Shown: positions 33,191-44,397 of the stretch, in pieces
Layout: every line of letters starts with the position of its first letter
How positions within the stretch are numbered: position 1 is the first letter of the stretch
Made by a program: the position numbers and the translations under genes
Notes under the pieces: model-generated
Told to the model about the DNA's origin: nothing
The model's input: only the letters and a program-made list of their open reading frames with translations
Database searches by the model: none
Assembly (NCBI RefSeq): GCF_900461555.1
Contig: NZ_UGOX01000001.1
Location: 2,369,501 to 2,433,500, forward strand
Length of the DNA: 64,000 bases
DNA from: Legionella quinlivanii
GTDB taxonomy: Bacteria > Pseudomonadota > Gammaproteobacteria > Legionellales > Legionellaceae
Direction: 5' to 3'

Positions 33191-35560
33191 ATGAAAAAAA
33201 TGATTTACTTCTGGCGTAAAGGGCTCTGGGCGCTTTTAAGCCTTTTCTTTGTTGGTGTCGTTGGAGTCAGTTTCCTCTATCTTTATCTGGAAAGTCAGCT
33301 GCCGAATGTGGATTCATTAAAAACTGTCCACCTTCAGGTACCACTACGCGTTTATACGCAGGATGGAAAACTAATCCAGGAATACGGGGAGAAGCGGCGC
33401 ATTCCACTGACTTATGACGAGATTCCTAAAACCTTGGTCTTTGCGCTATTGGCCACTGAGGACCAACGCTTTTTTGAACATCCCGGAGTCGATGTCATGG
33501 GGCTTGGCCGCGCCATGGTGAATATGATCCAGACAGGCAGCAAATCACAGGGAGGAAGTACGATTACCATGCAGGTAGCCCGTAATTTTTTCCTGAGCCG
33601 TAAAAAGACTTTTTTAAGAAAATTCAATGAGATCCTGCTGGCTATCAAAATTGATCGTGAATTAAGCAAGGAAAAAATTCTTGAGCTGTATCTGAATAAA
33701 ATCTATCTGGGGAATCGCGCTTACGGCGTGGGAGCCGCGGCTAAAGTGTATTATGGAAAGCAGCTGAAAGACTTAAACCTGGCTGAATTGGCAACCATCG
33801 CCGGTTTACCACAGGCCCCCTCCACACAGAATCCTATCATCAATCCGGCTGCTGCCAAGAAACGACGCGACCATGTGCTGGAACGATTGCTTGAAGAAAA
33901 GTACATAACCCAGGAGCAATATAACGAGGCCATTCAGCAACCGATAACTGCCAAATATCATGGACCCAATATTGAAGTAAGCGCCCCTTATGTTGCTGAA
34001 ATGATTCGCCAATCACTTTATGATCATTATGGTGAAAACGCCTATACCAAAGGGTATAAGGTTTACACTACAATCGATAGTAACCTGCAGCTCGCAGCTA
34101 ATCAGGCCGTATTTAGTCAACTGATGGCCTATGATCATCGGCATGGCTATCGGGGAGCCGTAGCCAACGTGGGCCAGATTAATGATCAGTCCCCTGCTGC
34201 TGCCCGTAAATTGCTGGCTTCTTATCCCACGGTGAACGATCTTCAGCCCGTGGTTATTTTAAGCCTTAAAGATAAAGAAGCGACCGCGCTGATGCGTGAC
34301 GGGAATAGCATTACTATCAAATGGGATGGTATGGCCTGGGCGAGGCCCGCGCTAAGAAAAGGATGGATGGGTAAAGCACCTCAGAATGCGCATCAGATTT
34401 TCAAAATCGGCGATATTGTCTATGTCAATCAGAAAGAGAATAGCTGGCAGTTAAACCAGGTACCGCAGGCCGAAGCAGCGCTTATTGCCTTGAATCCGCA
34501 AAATGGTGCTATTGAAGCCCTGGTTGGCGGCTTTAATTTTGAGAAAAGCAAGTTTAACCGGGTAACGCAATCCAGCAGACAACCTGGCTCAAGCTTCAAA
34601 CCTTTTGTCTATGCCGCAGCGCTCAATAAAGATTATACGCTGGCAACTCTTGTTAATGACTCGCCGATTGTTGTTGATGATCCCAGTCAGCCCACCTTGT
34701 GGCGTCCACATAATGACAACCAGACGTTTAACGGCCCCATGCGCTTAAAAGAAGCCCTGATTCGTTCCCGCAATCTGGTTTCCATTCGTGTACTGGATGA
34801 TTTGGGCTTTGATTATACAATTGATTTTGTATCCCGTTTCGGCTTTCGCAAGCAACAACTTCCCCGCGCATTGTCTTTGGCTCTGGGAAGTTTGTCGGTC
34901 AGTCCTCTTGAGCTCACCGCAGCCTACGCAGTATTTGCCAATGGCGGCTATCGCGTAGAACCCTATCTGATTGATCATATTAGCGATGAAGACGGGAATA
35001 TTTTACTTCGCGCAAAACCTGCCGTAGTTTGTGACAATTGCGCACAAGCCAAGTCGGACTCAGATTCATTCGCACCACGGGTAATCCCGGCCGATATCGC
35101 CTTTTTAATGAATACTGCATTAAAAGACGTAGTTCAGCAGGGAACGGCTCGTGCCGCTCGCGTTTTGAATCGACAAGACCTGGCGGGTAAAACAGGAACC
35201 ACTAATGATCAGGTCGACGCCTGGTTTGCCGGATTTACTCCCAATCTGGTTGCGACAGCCTGGGTTGGCTATGATACACCTCAATCGCTTCACGAATATG
35301 GTGCAACCGTTGCACTGCCTATGTGGATTGAGTTCATGAAGACAGCCCTCAAAAATGTGGCAGAACAAAGCCTGACCAAACCTGAAAATGTGGTCGCAGT
35401 TCGCATTGATCCCAAAACAGGTCTTTTGGCCAACGAAAATCAAAGCAATGCGATAGTGGAATATTTCAGAGAACAGGATGTTCCAACAGAAGAAGGAGCG
35501 CCTGTAACCGCCGGCAGCTCTTCCTCTTCATCATCGGAAGAAAGTGAGAATTTGTTTTAG
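33191..35560 (+). CDS. mrcA: Penicillin-binding protein 1A (bifunctional)
   Basis: PBP1A polymerises and cross-links peptidoglycan. After an N-terminal membrane anchor the GT51 transglycosylase domain shows ATEDQRFFEHPGVD with the catalytic Glu and QGGSTITMQVARN. An OB-like insert follows. The transpeptidase domain has RQPGSSFKPFVYA (S-x-x-K), SRNL (S-x-N) and AGKTGTTNDQ (K-T-G). The 789-residue length is normal. The tail is a Ser/Glu run (SSSSSSSEESENLF). The ribosome site is weak. Being near and divergent from pilMNOPQ is the usual gammaproteobacterial arrangement. Confidence 0.95.
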   Translation: MKKMIYFWRKGLWALLSLFFVGVVGVSFLYLYLESQLPNVDSLKTVHLQVPLRVYTQDGKLIQEYGEKRRIPLTYDEIPKTLVFALLATEDQRFFEHPGVDVMGLGRAMVNMIQTGSKSQGGSTITMQVARNFFLSRKKTFLRKFNEILLAIKIDRELSKEKILELYLNKIYLGNRAYGVGAAAKVYYGKQLKDLNLAELATIAGLPQAPSTQNPIINPAAAKKRRDHVLERLLEEKYITQEQYNEAIQQPITAKYHGPNIEVSAPYVAEMIRQSLYDHYGENAYTKGYKVYTTIDSNLQLAANQAVFSQLMAYDHRHGYRGAVANVGQINDQSPAAARKLLASYPTVNDLQPVVILSLKDKEATALMRDGNSITIKWDGMAWARPALRKGWMGKAPQNAHQIFKIGDIVYVNQKENSWQLNQVPQAEAALIALNPQNGAIEALVGGFNFEKSKFNRVTQSSRQPGSSFKPFVYAAALNKDYTLATLVNDSPIVVDDPSQPTLWRPHNDNQTFNGPMRLKEALIRSRNLVSIRVLDDLGFDYTIDFVSRFGFRKQQLPRALSLALGSLSVSPLELTAAYAVFANGGYRVEPYLIDHISDEDGNILLRAKPAVVCDNCAQAKSDSDSFAPRVIPADIAFLMNTALKDVVQQGTARAARVLNRQDLAGKTGTTNDQVDAWFAGFTPNLVATAWVGYDTPQSLHEYGATVALPMWIEFMKTALKNVAEQSLTKPENVVAVRIDPKTGLLANENQSNAIVEYFREQDVPTEEGAPVTAGSSSSSSSEESENLF

Positions 35561-35583
35561 TTATAGATATCAACTTTAGAGAA

Positions 35584-35626
35584 AATCCCCTCTCTCTAAC
35601 TCTCTCCCTGAGGGGGAGAGAGGATT
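35584..35626. terminator. Bidirectional hairpin between mrcA and the ABC permease
   Basis: AATCCCCTCTCTC and GGAGAGAGGATT pair across a 17-base loop that has a smaller CCCT/AGGG hairpin. It lies between two convergent gene ends, 24 and 20 bases from the stops. It belongs to the CCCTCTC/GAGAGGG hairpin type also found at 49934 and 49985. Confidence 0.6.
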
Positions 35627-35645
35627 CTTAAGTTGAATAACACCA

Positions 35646-36980
35646 TCAAGCCTGGTGAGGATCCAAGGCATCCCGTACCGCATCGGCAAATAAATTACTC
35701 GCGAGTACCAGCACAAACATAAACAGGAATGCCGCCATGATAGGCCACCAAACCAGCGGATCTCTGGCCAGCTCAAGCCTGGCTCCGTTAATCATATTCC
35801 CCCAACTGATGGTCATAGGAGATACCCCCACCCCCACATAGGAAAGCACCGCTTCAGCCAACACCAGAAAACTGAAGTCGAGAACCAGTGAAATGAGCAC
35901 AATCGGCATCATATTAGGCAATAAATGTTTCCAGATAATTCTTGAAGTCCGGGTTCCCATTACTTTAGCGGCTAATACAAAGTCGATTTCCCGAAACTTC
36001 AAAGCTTCTGCGCGCAGTAAACGGCATAAACTGGTCCAGCTGGTAATCCCCAGAATAAGGCATAAAGCAAATAATCTCGCATCAGCACTTTTTTCAAGCG
36101 TTGGAAATTGCTGAGGATGATTGGCAATATAAGTTTGCATCGATAATACAGAAGCCGTGATAAGAAGCACTCCTGGAATGGAGCTTAAAACAGTATAAAT
36201 ATACTGGATAATATCATCAACAACCCCGCCAAAGTAACCTGCAGCAATGCCTAGAATGATTCCTAAAGGAAGCATGAATAATGTGGTTAAGGTTCCAATA
36301 ACAAGACCTGTGCGAATACTTTTTACGGTGTAAAAGAAAATATCCTGCCCAATCTTTCCAGTGCCAAATATGTGAAAGTAACGGGATAACTTAAAAGCAA
36401 GAATGCTAAGAAAAATACAGATGAAAACAGTACCCAGAGCAACAGCAAGTTGCGGAGAGTATTTGAAATGCCTATGGCCTGATAAATAAGCGATTAAGAC
36501 AAACAGTAATGCCAATCCTGCTGTCCATACTATCCCAGAGACCCCCGCTTTAAAAATCGTATTGATGATTAAGCTGTTTTTATCCTGACTGGTTTGAACC
36601 ATCACTGGGGGATAGGAAAGACGAGGATAAATTTGCTGAATTTTACCGTCGAGGATGGCTGTTTCGGTAGTATAAAGCTTTAAAGCCATTGGCGCAGAAT
36701 ACGTATTTTCATACACCTCATCCAAAGGGGCAAGAATGGCGTCCAGCAAGGTTTTCGATTCGAGAGCAGCAGTGTCTTTACCCTCCGATACCTCAATATG
36801 GAAGGAATCAAGAATGGCTATGCTTAAAAAAAATAAGAGGATAATCCCCGAAGCGATTGCGATGGGCCGCTGAAAAATCTTTAACAGCACCACTCGTGCT
36901 GGCTCCTTCCTTAAACTGAACAAGAGACCGGCAAAAACAAAAACCAGCATGCCAAGAAAAAAAATATCCGTCCAAAGCAT
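35646..36980 (-). CDS. Peptide-type ABC transporter permease (OppC/YejE-like)
   Basis: This 444-residue inner-membrane permease has two N-terminal spans and a large non-membrane segment (about 65-135), then the BPD permease core. The EAA loop reads DFVLAAKVMGTRTSRIIWKH, which contacts the ATPase. The end (AEAVLSYVGVGVSPMTISWG, NLFADAVRDALDP) is typical of OppC/DppC. It begins three bases after the OppB-like gene. No ATP-binding protein gene is in the cluster, so it must use ATPases coded elsewhere. Confidence 0.88.
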   Translation of the reverse strand: MLWTDIFFLGMLVFVFAGLLFSLRKEPARVVLLKIFQRPIAIASGIILLFFLSIAILDSFHIEVSEGKDTAALESKTLLDAILAPLDEVYENTYSAPMALKLYTTETAILDGKIQQIYPRLSYPPVMVQTSQDKNSLIINTIFKAGVSGIVWTAGLALLFVLIAYLSGHRHFKYSPQLAVALGTVFICIFLSILAFKLSRYFHIFGTGKIGQDIFFYTVKSIRTGLVIGTLTTLFMLPLGIILGIAAGYFGGVVDDIIQYIYTVLSSIPGVLLITASVLSMQTYIANHPQQFPTLEKSADARLFALCLILGITSWTSLCRLLRAEALKFREIDFVLAAKVMGTRTSRIIWKHLLPNMMPIVLISLVLDFSFLVLAEAVLSYVGVGVSPMTISWGNMINGARLELARDPLVWWPIMAAFLFMFVLVLASNLFADAVRDALDPHQA

Positions 36981-36983
36981 TGT

Positions 36984-37961
36984 TTAACCCAACCTTACTC
37001 GCGGATCTGCCCAGGTGTAGGAAATATCCGTTAAAATTAAGCCAAGAATATATAAAACGGAGCCGAGAAAAACCATTGCCCTCACAATTGCAAAATCCTG
37101 CTGTTGAATCGCATCTATAATATAGCTTCCAAGCCCTGGCACACCAAAAAAAGACTCAAGAACCAGACTTCCCATAAACAGGGAAGGAATTAGTACCACC
37201 ACTCCGGTCAAAATAGGCAGCATAGCGTTCCACAGCACATGCCTGAATAAAATGCCGGTTTCAGAGACCCCTTTGGCCCGTGCCGTTTTGACATAGTCGC
37301 GGTTCATTTCTTCGAGAAACAGCGTTCTATACCAGCGGGCTCCCGAACCAATCCCGCTAATTACAGCCACCACCACAGGCAATATAATGAATTTGATACT
37401 TTCAAATCCGCCGTCATAGCCTGAGATGGGAACCAGCTTTAGTACTTTACCAAATAAATATTGCCCGCCAATAATATAAAACAGACTGGAAATTGACATT
37501 AAAATAATACAGAAAACCGCGCCGCTGATATCCAGATAAGTCGAACGGAAAAAGGCCATCGTCATTGCAAAAATAATATTCACCAACATACTGAATAAAA
37601 GAATAGGTACCGCAATCGCAAGACTTGGCCACATCCGATGCGAGATATCAAAACTGATATCGCGGCCAGCATCCGACATACCAAAATCAAAAGCGAACAG
37701 CTTAAGTGATTTCTGAAAAAACAGGGTTTGGCTGAGTTTCTGCATCCCTGGGACCTGTTCATTGAAAAACAAGGGTAGATCATAACCATGCTTTGCTTTC
37801 CAATGCGCAATCGCCTCCGGCTTGACATGCTTCTGTCCTAACTGCATACGCGCCATGTCGTCCGGTGAATTAATCATGAAAAAAAGTGCGAAGGTGATTA
37901 AATTGATTCCAAAAAGTATGGGCAAGGCATAAGCTATTCTTTTAACGAGATAAATTAACAT
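36984..37961 (-). CDS. Peptide-type ABC transporter permease (OppB/YejB-like)
   Basis: The 325-residue protein starts MLIYLVKRIAYALPILFGIN, the hallmark of OppB/DppB. The EAA loop is YVKTARAKGVSETGILFRHV and the C-terminal part has LESFFGVPGLGSYIIDA, all as expected. It overlaps the end of the binding-protein gene by seven bases, so the three genes are one leftward operon. The likely substrate is a peptide or related large solute. Confidence 0.9.
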   Translation of the reverse strand: MLIYLVKRIAYALPILFGINLITFALFFMINSPDDMARMQLGQKHVKPEAIAHWKAKHGYDLPLFFNEQVPGMQKLSQTLFFQKSLKLFAFDFGMSDAGRDISFDISHRMWPSLAIAVPILLFSMLVNIIFAMTMAFFRSTYLDISGAVFCIILMSISSLFYIIGGQYLFGKVLKLVPISGYDGGFESIKFIILPVVVAVISGIGSGARWYRTLFLEEMNRDYVKTARAKGVSETGILFRHVLWNAMLPILTGVVVLIPSLFMGSLVLESFFGVPGLGSYIIDAIQQQDFAIVRAMVFLGSVLYILGLILTDISYTWADPRVRLG

Positions 37962-40132
37962 GAGTGCAATCTCTTGGCAGGACTTTTTTCCTTACGGTGA
38001 TAGGCAAACAGCAAGGGTAAGATCAAAAGACTCAGGATAAGTACTATCAGAGCGATAGGCCATAAAACCGGCTGATTCCAAAGACTTCTCAACTTTTCAC
38101 GCAGCGCGACATCAATACTGGCATACTTTAAATGCCCGAGGCTAATAGTATTCGGCTTTGCCAGATTAGCCCACTGCTGCGCCAGAATAAGGCTTTCCGT
38201 GTTCACACCCCACACCCAGGGAGCATCTTCACGTACTATGGCCAGCATTTTGTCAATTAGTTCCTGACGCTTTGGATCATTTGTACGATTTTTCATTTGA
38301 TCAAACAACCGGTCATACGCAGGATTATTGTAATTGGCGGCATTCTCGCCGCCGTAGCGAACTTTTCCGTTAATGCCATAAAGCTGAAACAGAAAGTTTT
38401 CCGGGTCTGGATAATCCGCATTCCATCCCCAATAAAAAATTTGCGTATTGCCTGCCCGCATTTTCTCCTGAAACCGATTGTATTGAGTGGCCCGGATATT
38501 CAAATCAATACCAATTCGGGCAAATTGTTTTCTCATCCAATCCAATTGAGCCTTGTCATCAGGGCCGCCCGTTACAGCGCTGTCGTAATGCAATATCAAG
38601 GCTTTGCCGGTTGAAGGGTCGCGCCCCTTGGGATAACCGGCTTCTGCCATAAGTTTCCGTGCTTCATTAATATCTCGGCGCAGCATTTTATTATCAGCAG
38701 CATCCCAGCGATACACAATTGGATTTATTCCCGCCTTGCCCTCTTTGTAGCCAAATATGCCTGGCGGTATGGGACCTTGGGCAGACTGGCCTCTGCCATT
38801 AAAAAAAATTGTAATAAACTCATCATAATTCACAGCGATAGAAATCGCCTGGCGAAGTTTGCGGGCACGCTTACTGTTGCCTCCGACCACCGGATCAAGC
38901 ATATTAAAGCCCAGATAATAAATCGAAGGATCGGTTGTTTGTTGCAGCTGTAAATTTCGCGCTTTCATTTCGCCGCTCAAATGGGGCTCGCCCTTGGTAT
39001 CCAGACGGATAGTCTGATCGAAATTCTCATTACTAATCGCAGAGGCATCATAATAGCCCTGCAAAAATTTATTCCATCGCGGGATCGACTCTTTTTCCAA
39101 AGTAAAATAAGCCTCATCAATCAGAGGCAGTTGCTTCCCCGCATTGATGCTATACCCCTTTTTCACATCCTCCGGATCCGTAGAGTGCGGAAAAAAATCC
39201 TGACGGTAATTGGGATTTTTCAACAAAATCATTTTTCGATTAGGATTGTTTTCGCTCAACATAAAAGGCCCTGTTCCAACAGGATACCAGTCAAAGCTCA
39301 AATTTTTATCATCCATATCAGGCTGTGAATAAAACTGGTCGACCTCCCAGGGAACTGGTGCAAAAAAAGGCATTGCCAGCCAAAAAAGAAACTGTGAATA
39401 GGAACCTTTCACCAGAATTTCAAAACTGTAATCGTTCAATTTCTTGACACCACTTAGGGGATATTGTCTCAAGTCCACATAATGATGCGTTCTTAGTGGA
39501 GGCAACTGACTGGCAAACTCTCTGAAACCTACGATGTGTTCGCTCATTAATTCTCTGATTGGTGAACTGACATCCGGATCAGCCAGGCGTTTGATTTGAT
39601 AAATGAAATCATCAGCGACCAGCTCCCGGGTTCCGGTATACTTGAAATCAGCCAGCTGATTAATATCATTGTTTTCGAGATAGTCATCAGGAAGAGGTAA
39701 ATAGCGATATTTCCCTTCATTATCCATAGCAAATGCGGGGTGAGGCTGATACAGAACTCCAGGTTTGATATCAATCCTATAAAGACTGAATGCCACGTTT
39801 TCTGAAAGAGAATCAGGCAGAGGCTGCATAGACTTATCGAGGTAAGTCACCTGCGGCATGCTCGCCGCAATTAAAGGTTCCAGTTCATAAGGCCGCTTAT
39901 AATAGTCATATTGTAATAAGGGCTCATAAATTTGCATGATGAAAACATACTCATTACTTGAGTAGGAACGAGCCGGGTCCAGTGTTTTAGGTTGCTCATT
40001 AAATGAGGAATAATAGATTTTTTTTCCAGAATCGCTTTCAGGATAAGGATCATTTAAAACCAGACCATAGCTCGAGTTGCTGGCTAGCAGCAGCACTGCA
40101 ACTCGTAATTGAATATTCCCTGTTAGTTTCAA
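37955..40132 (-). CDS. Solute-binding protein family 5 (oligopeptide type) with a C-terminal membrane anchor
   Basis: The 725-residue protein has a signal peptide (LRVAVLLLASNSSYG) and a family 5 binding fold: YYSSFNEQPKTLDPARSYSS, DWYPVGTGPFMLSENNP, LRQAISIAVNYDEF, YWGWNADYPDPENFLFQLYG. Unlike most Gram-negative relatives it ends in one hydrophobic segment (LWPIALIVLILSLLILPLLF) and a basic tail, so it may be tethered to the inner membrane. The start is TTG 40132 with AGGA eight bases upstream; no ATG fits the signal peptide. It is the first gene of the importer operon and follows ligA by 14 bases. Confidence 0.85.
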   Translation of the reverse strand: MKLTGNIQLRVAVLLLASNSSYGLVLNDPYPESDSGKKIYYSSFNEQPKTLDPARSYSSNEYVFIMQIYEPLLQYDYYKRPYELEPLIAASMPQVTYLDKSMQPLPDSLSENVAFSLYRIDIKPGVLYQPHPAFAMDNEGKYRYLPLPDDYLENNDINQLADFKYTGTRELVADDFIYQIKRLADPDVSSPIRELMSEHIVGFREFASQLPPLRTHHYVDLRQYPLSGVKKLNDYSFEILVKGSYSQFLFWLAMPFFAPVPWEVDQFYSQPDMDDKNLSFDWYPVGTGPFMLSENNPNRKMILLKNPNYRQDFFPHSTDPEDVKKGYSINAGKQLPLIDEAYFTLEKESIPRWNKFLQGYYDASAISNENFDQTIRLDTKGEPHLSGEMKARNLQLQQTTDPSIYYLGFNMLDPVVGGNSKRARKLRQAISIAVNYDEFITIFFNGRGQSAQGPIPPGIFGYKEGKAGINPIVYRWDAADNKMLRRDINEARKLMAEAGYPKGRDPSTGKALILHYDSAVTGGPDDKAQLDWMRKQFARIGIDLNIRATQYNRFQEKMRAGNTQIFYWGWNADYPDPENFLFQLYGINGKVRYGGENAANYNNPAYDRLFDQMKNRTNDPKRQELIDKMLAIVREDAPWVWGVNTESLILAQQWANLAKPNTISLGHLKYASIDVALREKLRSLWNQPVLWPIALIVLILSLLILPLLFAYHRKEKSPAKRLHSC

Positions 40133-40146
40133 AATAACATCCTGAC

Positions 40147-42204
<2,058 letters not shown>

Positions 42205-42327
42205 TCATAATCAAAACCGCCGGATTATTACAGCCGGTTGAATTTTATTTTTTTAATGACCCGCTTGTCGTTATCTTATAACCTGTGATATAGATACTGC
42301 TAGACTTTTAAACAGGACTTAAAAGAA

Positions 42328-43218
42328 ATGGACTTTTCCCGCTTAATACTTAGTCTTTTTTTGATTATTGTTTCAACGATATCCTATTCTTCAACGACCT
42401 CAGACAATCTGGGTATTGTTTTTATTCATGGTACCAATGATCACCGTGATGACGCAGATGGCGGTTATTGGAAAAAGGATTTTATAAGCCAGATGAGCCA
42501 AAGTCTGCCTAAACCCGGCAATGCTCTGGTTATAGCCTGTGACTACAGTAAATACATGTGGGAAGAAGAGGCCTCTGGCTGCACAGCCGATCAGATTCTG
42601 GATTTTGTAACAAATAAAAATATTGACAAGCTGGTAGTATACACTCATTCCAATGGTGCTAACGTCATGCGCTGGATCTTGTCTCACCCCACCTATGACG
42701 AGCGATTCTTGAAATTAGGCAAAATCATTCGCCGGGTCGTCGCACTTGCCCCTTCAAGCGGCGGAACTCCGCTTGCTGATGAAGTGATCAGCGGAAATAT
42801 TTTTACGGAATCAGTGGGATGGCTGCTCGGCTATCGAAATAATTCCGTCAAACAACAGCGTGTCGGTGATATGGCCCTGTTTAATAATGAACTCCTCCTT
42901 GGAAGTGCCGGACGAAGCAACCTGCCCGTACCGTTCAGAGTGGTTGTAGGAACAGATGTCACCGCGTCTCCTTTTTCCAGCGCAAGCTATTGCAATGGCT
43001 ATTTGCTTAGCACCGGTTTAAAACTAACCAAGCTATACCTGGAACGATGCTCAGACGGTTTTCTTAATTGCAGCTCGCAGGTCATTGCCGGGACCCTTTG
43101 GTTTTTTGATACCGAGAAAACAAACGATAAGACGCCTTTAAGTCACAGCCAAAGCAGGCACAGTTGTTTCGGTTTGGAACAAATTCTCATCACCGATCTG
43201 GCGCAACAAGGAGTATAG
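42328..43218 (+). CDS. Secreted lipase-like alpha/beta hydrolase
   Basis: The 296-residue product has a signal peptide (LILSLFLIIVSTISYSS). The alpha/beta-hydrolase features are the oxyanion strand GIVFIHGTND, the nucleophile elbow YTHSNGAN with Ser108 (Thr replaces the first Gly of G-x-S-x-G), candidate Asp in RCSDGFLNC, and His in LSHSQSRHS. Several cysteines suggest periplasmic or extracellular stability. The substrate is unknown; a lipase or serine-esterase is likely. It ends two bases before the next gene. It is divergent from ligA. Confidence 0.75.
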   Translation: MDFSRLILSLFLIIVSTISYSSTTSDNLGIVFIHGTNDHRDDADGGYWKKDFISQMSQSLPKPGNALVIACDYSKYMWEEEASGCTADQILDFVTNKNIDKLVVYTHSNGANVMRWILSHPTYDERFLKLGKIIRRVVALAPSSGGTPLADEVISGNIFTESVGWLLGYRNNSVKQQRVGDMALFNNELLLGSAGRSNLPVPFRVVVGTDVTASPFSSASYCNGYLLSTGLKLTKLYLERCSDGFLNCSSQVIAGTLWFFDTEKTNDKTPLSHSQSRHSCFGLEQILITDLAQQGV

Positions 43219-43220
43219 CC

Positions 43221-44387
43221 ATGAGAGCAAAATACAGTATTTTTCTGGCGCTTGCCGCCTCACAGGCTATGGCAGCTACATTTCCGGAACAGGCGGTTCA
43301 CACCTATCCTTGTGAGAGCTGCGCCTTATTACCTCGTGTGGCGCTAAGCACTCACTGGCCTTTTACCGATGCCCGACTGCTGAAAAAAACAAGCCCCCTG
43401 CGCGAACAGCAGACAAAATCCTACCACATCAAGGTCAGTTTTGCGCAGTTGCAGAAAGGGATCCAGCTGCCAACCAAAGCGGCTGGTGCGATTCTTAGAA
43501 TAAATCCTGTTCAAAGTAAATCCTCCGCTCTTCCTGAAATACCACAGCTCCTAATTCAAAAAGATAAACTTCAATATACATTGAAAGAGGCTGCTGAGCT
43601 GATGGCGAAAGATGAAGCCCTCGCCGACACACCCTTTCCCAGGAATGGGGTGGTGATGCAACTCAGCCCCTCACTGGGCAGCGGTATGTTTTCGCTGACA
43701 GCCGCATCAGGAAATAATTCCCCTGCAGATGAATTTATCATACATGTAAATGATATAGGCTCCAGCGCCTATTTCAGTGTAAGCACGGATAAAAGCAGCT
43801 ATCGCTATGGCGACATGCTAATTGCCACCATTCGTACAACTGACTATAACGCAGATCGGATTGAAGGAACCCTGTTTAGTCCTGGCGGTACCCAATACCC
43901 CCTTACCCTTAAAGAAATCAGTGAAGGGGTTTATCAAGGGAAAATCCGGTTAACAGAAGAGATCAATTCTCTGGGTGAAAATTGGTATGTGGAAGCCGAG
44001 GAATGTATTCTTTTAGGAAGTCAGGAGCTTAAGTACCAGGCTCACACCGCATTCTCCTATTCACTGCCCTCGGCGGCCCTGCTTGAGATTAAGCCATCCG
44101 GCAGACAGGCCTTTGAGTATAGCGCCAAATTAAACGTATCTATGTCAAGTCGTTATGCCCTGCAGGCAGTCTTATTGGCCACAGATAAACAAGGCCATAA
44201 GATTCCAGTGGAAACAGCACAATCTGCAAACTGGCTGGACGCTGGAAAAACAACTTTGACCCTTAGTTTTTCTCCTGATTTGGCCAACCGTTATAGCGGA
44301 CCTTTTTATTTAACCGCTATTCAAGTGATTGACTATGGTCAAATCAAGTCAGTTTTTGAGTACAATAACCCTATTCTTATTTCTTAA
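43221..44387 (+). CDS. Exported DUF4785-like beta-rich protein
   Basis: The start ATG 43221 with AAGGAG upstream gives a 388-residue protein with signal peptide MRAKYSIFLALAASQAMA. The mature protein is beta-rich and includes Ig-like segments (STDKSSYRYGDMLIATIRTT, EGVYQGKIRLTEE). It resembles Legionella and Shewanella proteins annotated DUF4785; this recall was not checked. It is in one operon with the lipase-like gene (2-base gap) and rmuC (10-base gap). The function is unknown. Confidence 0.7.
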   Translation: MRAKYSIFLALAASQAMAATFPEQAVHTYPCESCALLPRVALSTHWPFTDARLLKKTSPLREQQTKSYHIKVSFAQLQKGIQLPTKAAGAILRINPVQSKSSALPEIPQLLIQKDKLQYTLKEAAELMAKDEALADTPFPRNGVVMQLSPSLGSGMFSLTAASGNNSPADEFIIHVNDIGSSAYFSVSTDKSSYRYGDMLIATIRTTDYNADRIEGTLFSPGGTQYPLTLKEISEGVYQGKIRLTEEINSLGENWYVEAEECILLGSQELKYQAHTAFSYSLPSAALLEIKPSGRQAFEYSAKLNVSMSSRYALQAVLLATDKQGHKIPVETAQSANWLDAGKTTLTLSFSPDLANRYSGPFYLTAIQVIDYGQIKSVFEYNNPILIS

Positions 44388-44397
44388 GATTTATTTA

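Noticed and set aside
42400-42687. 95-residue frame antisense to the lipase-like gene
   Set aside because: It is a shadow of the coding frame on the other strand, with no start signal.
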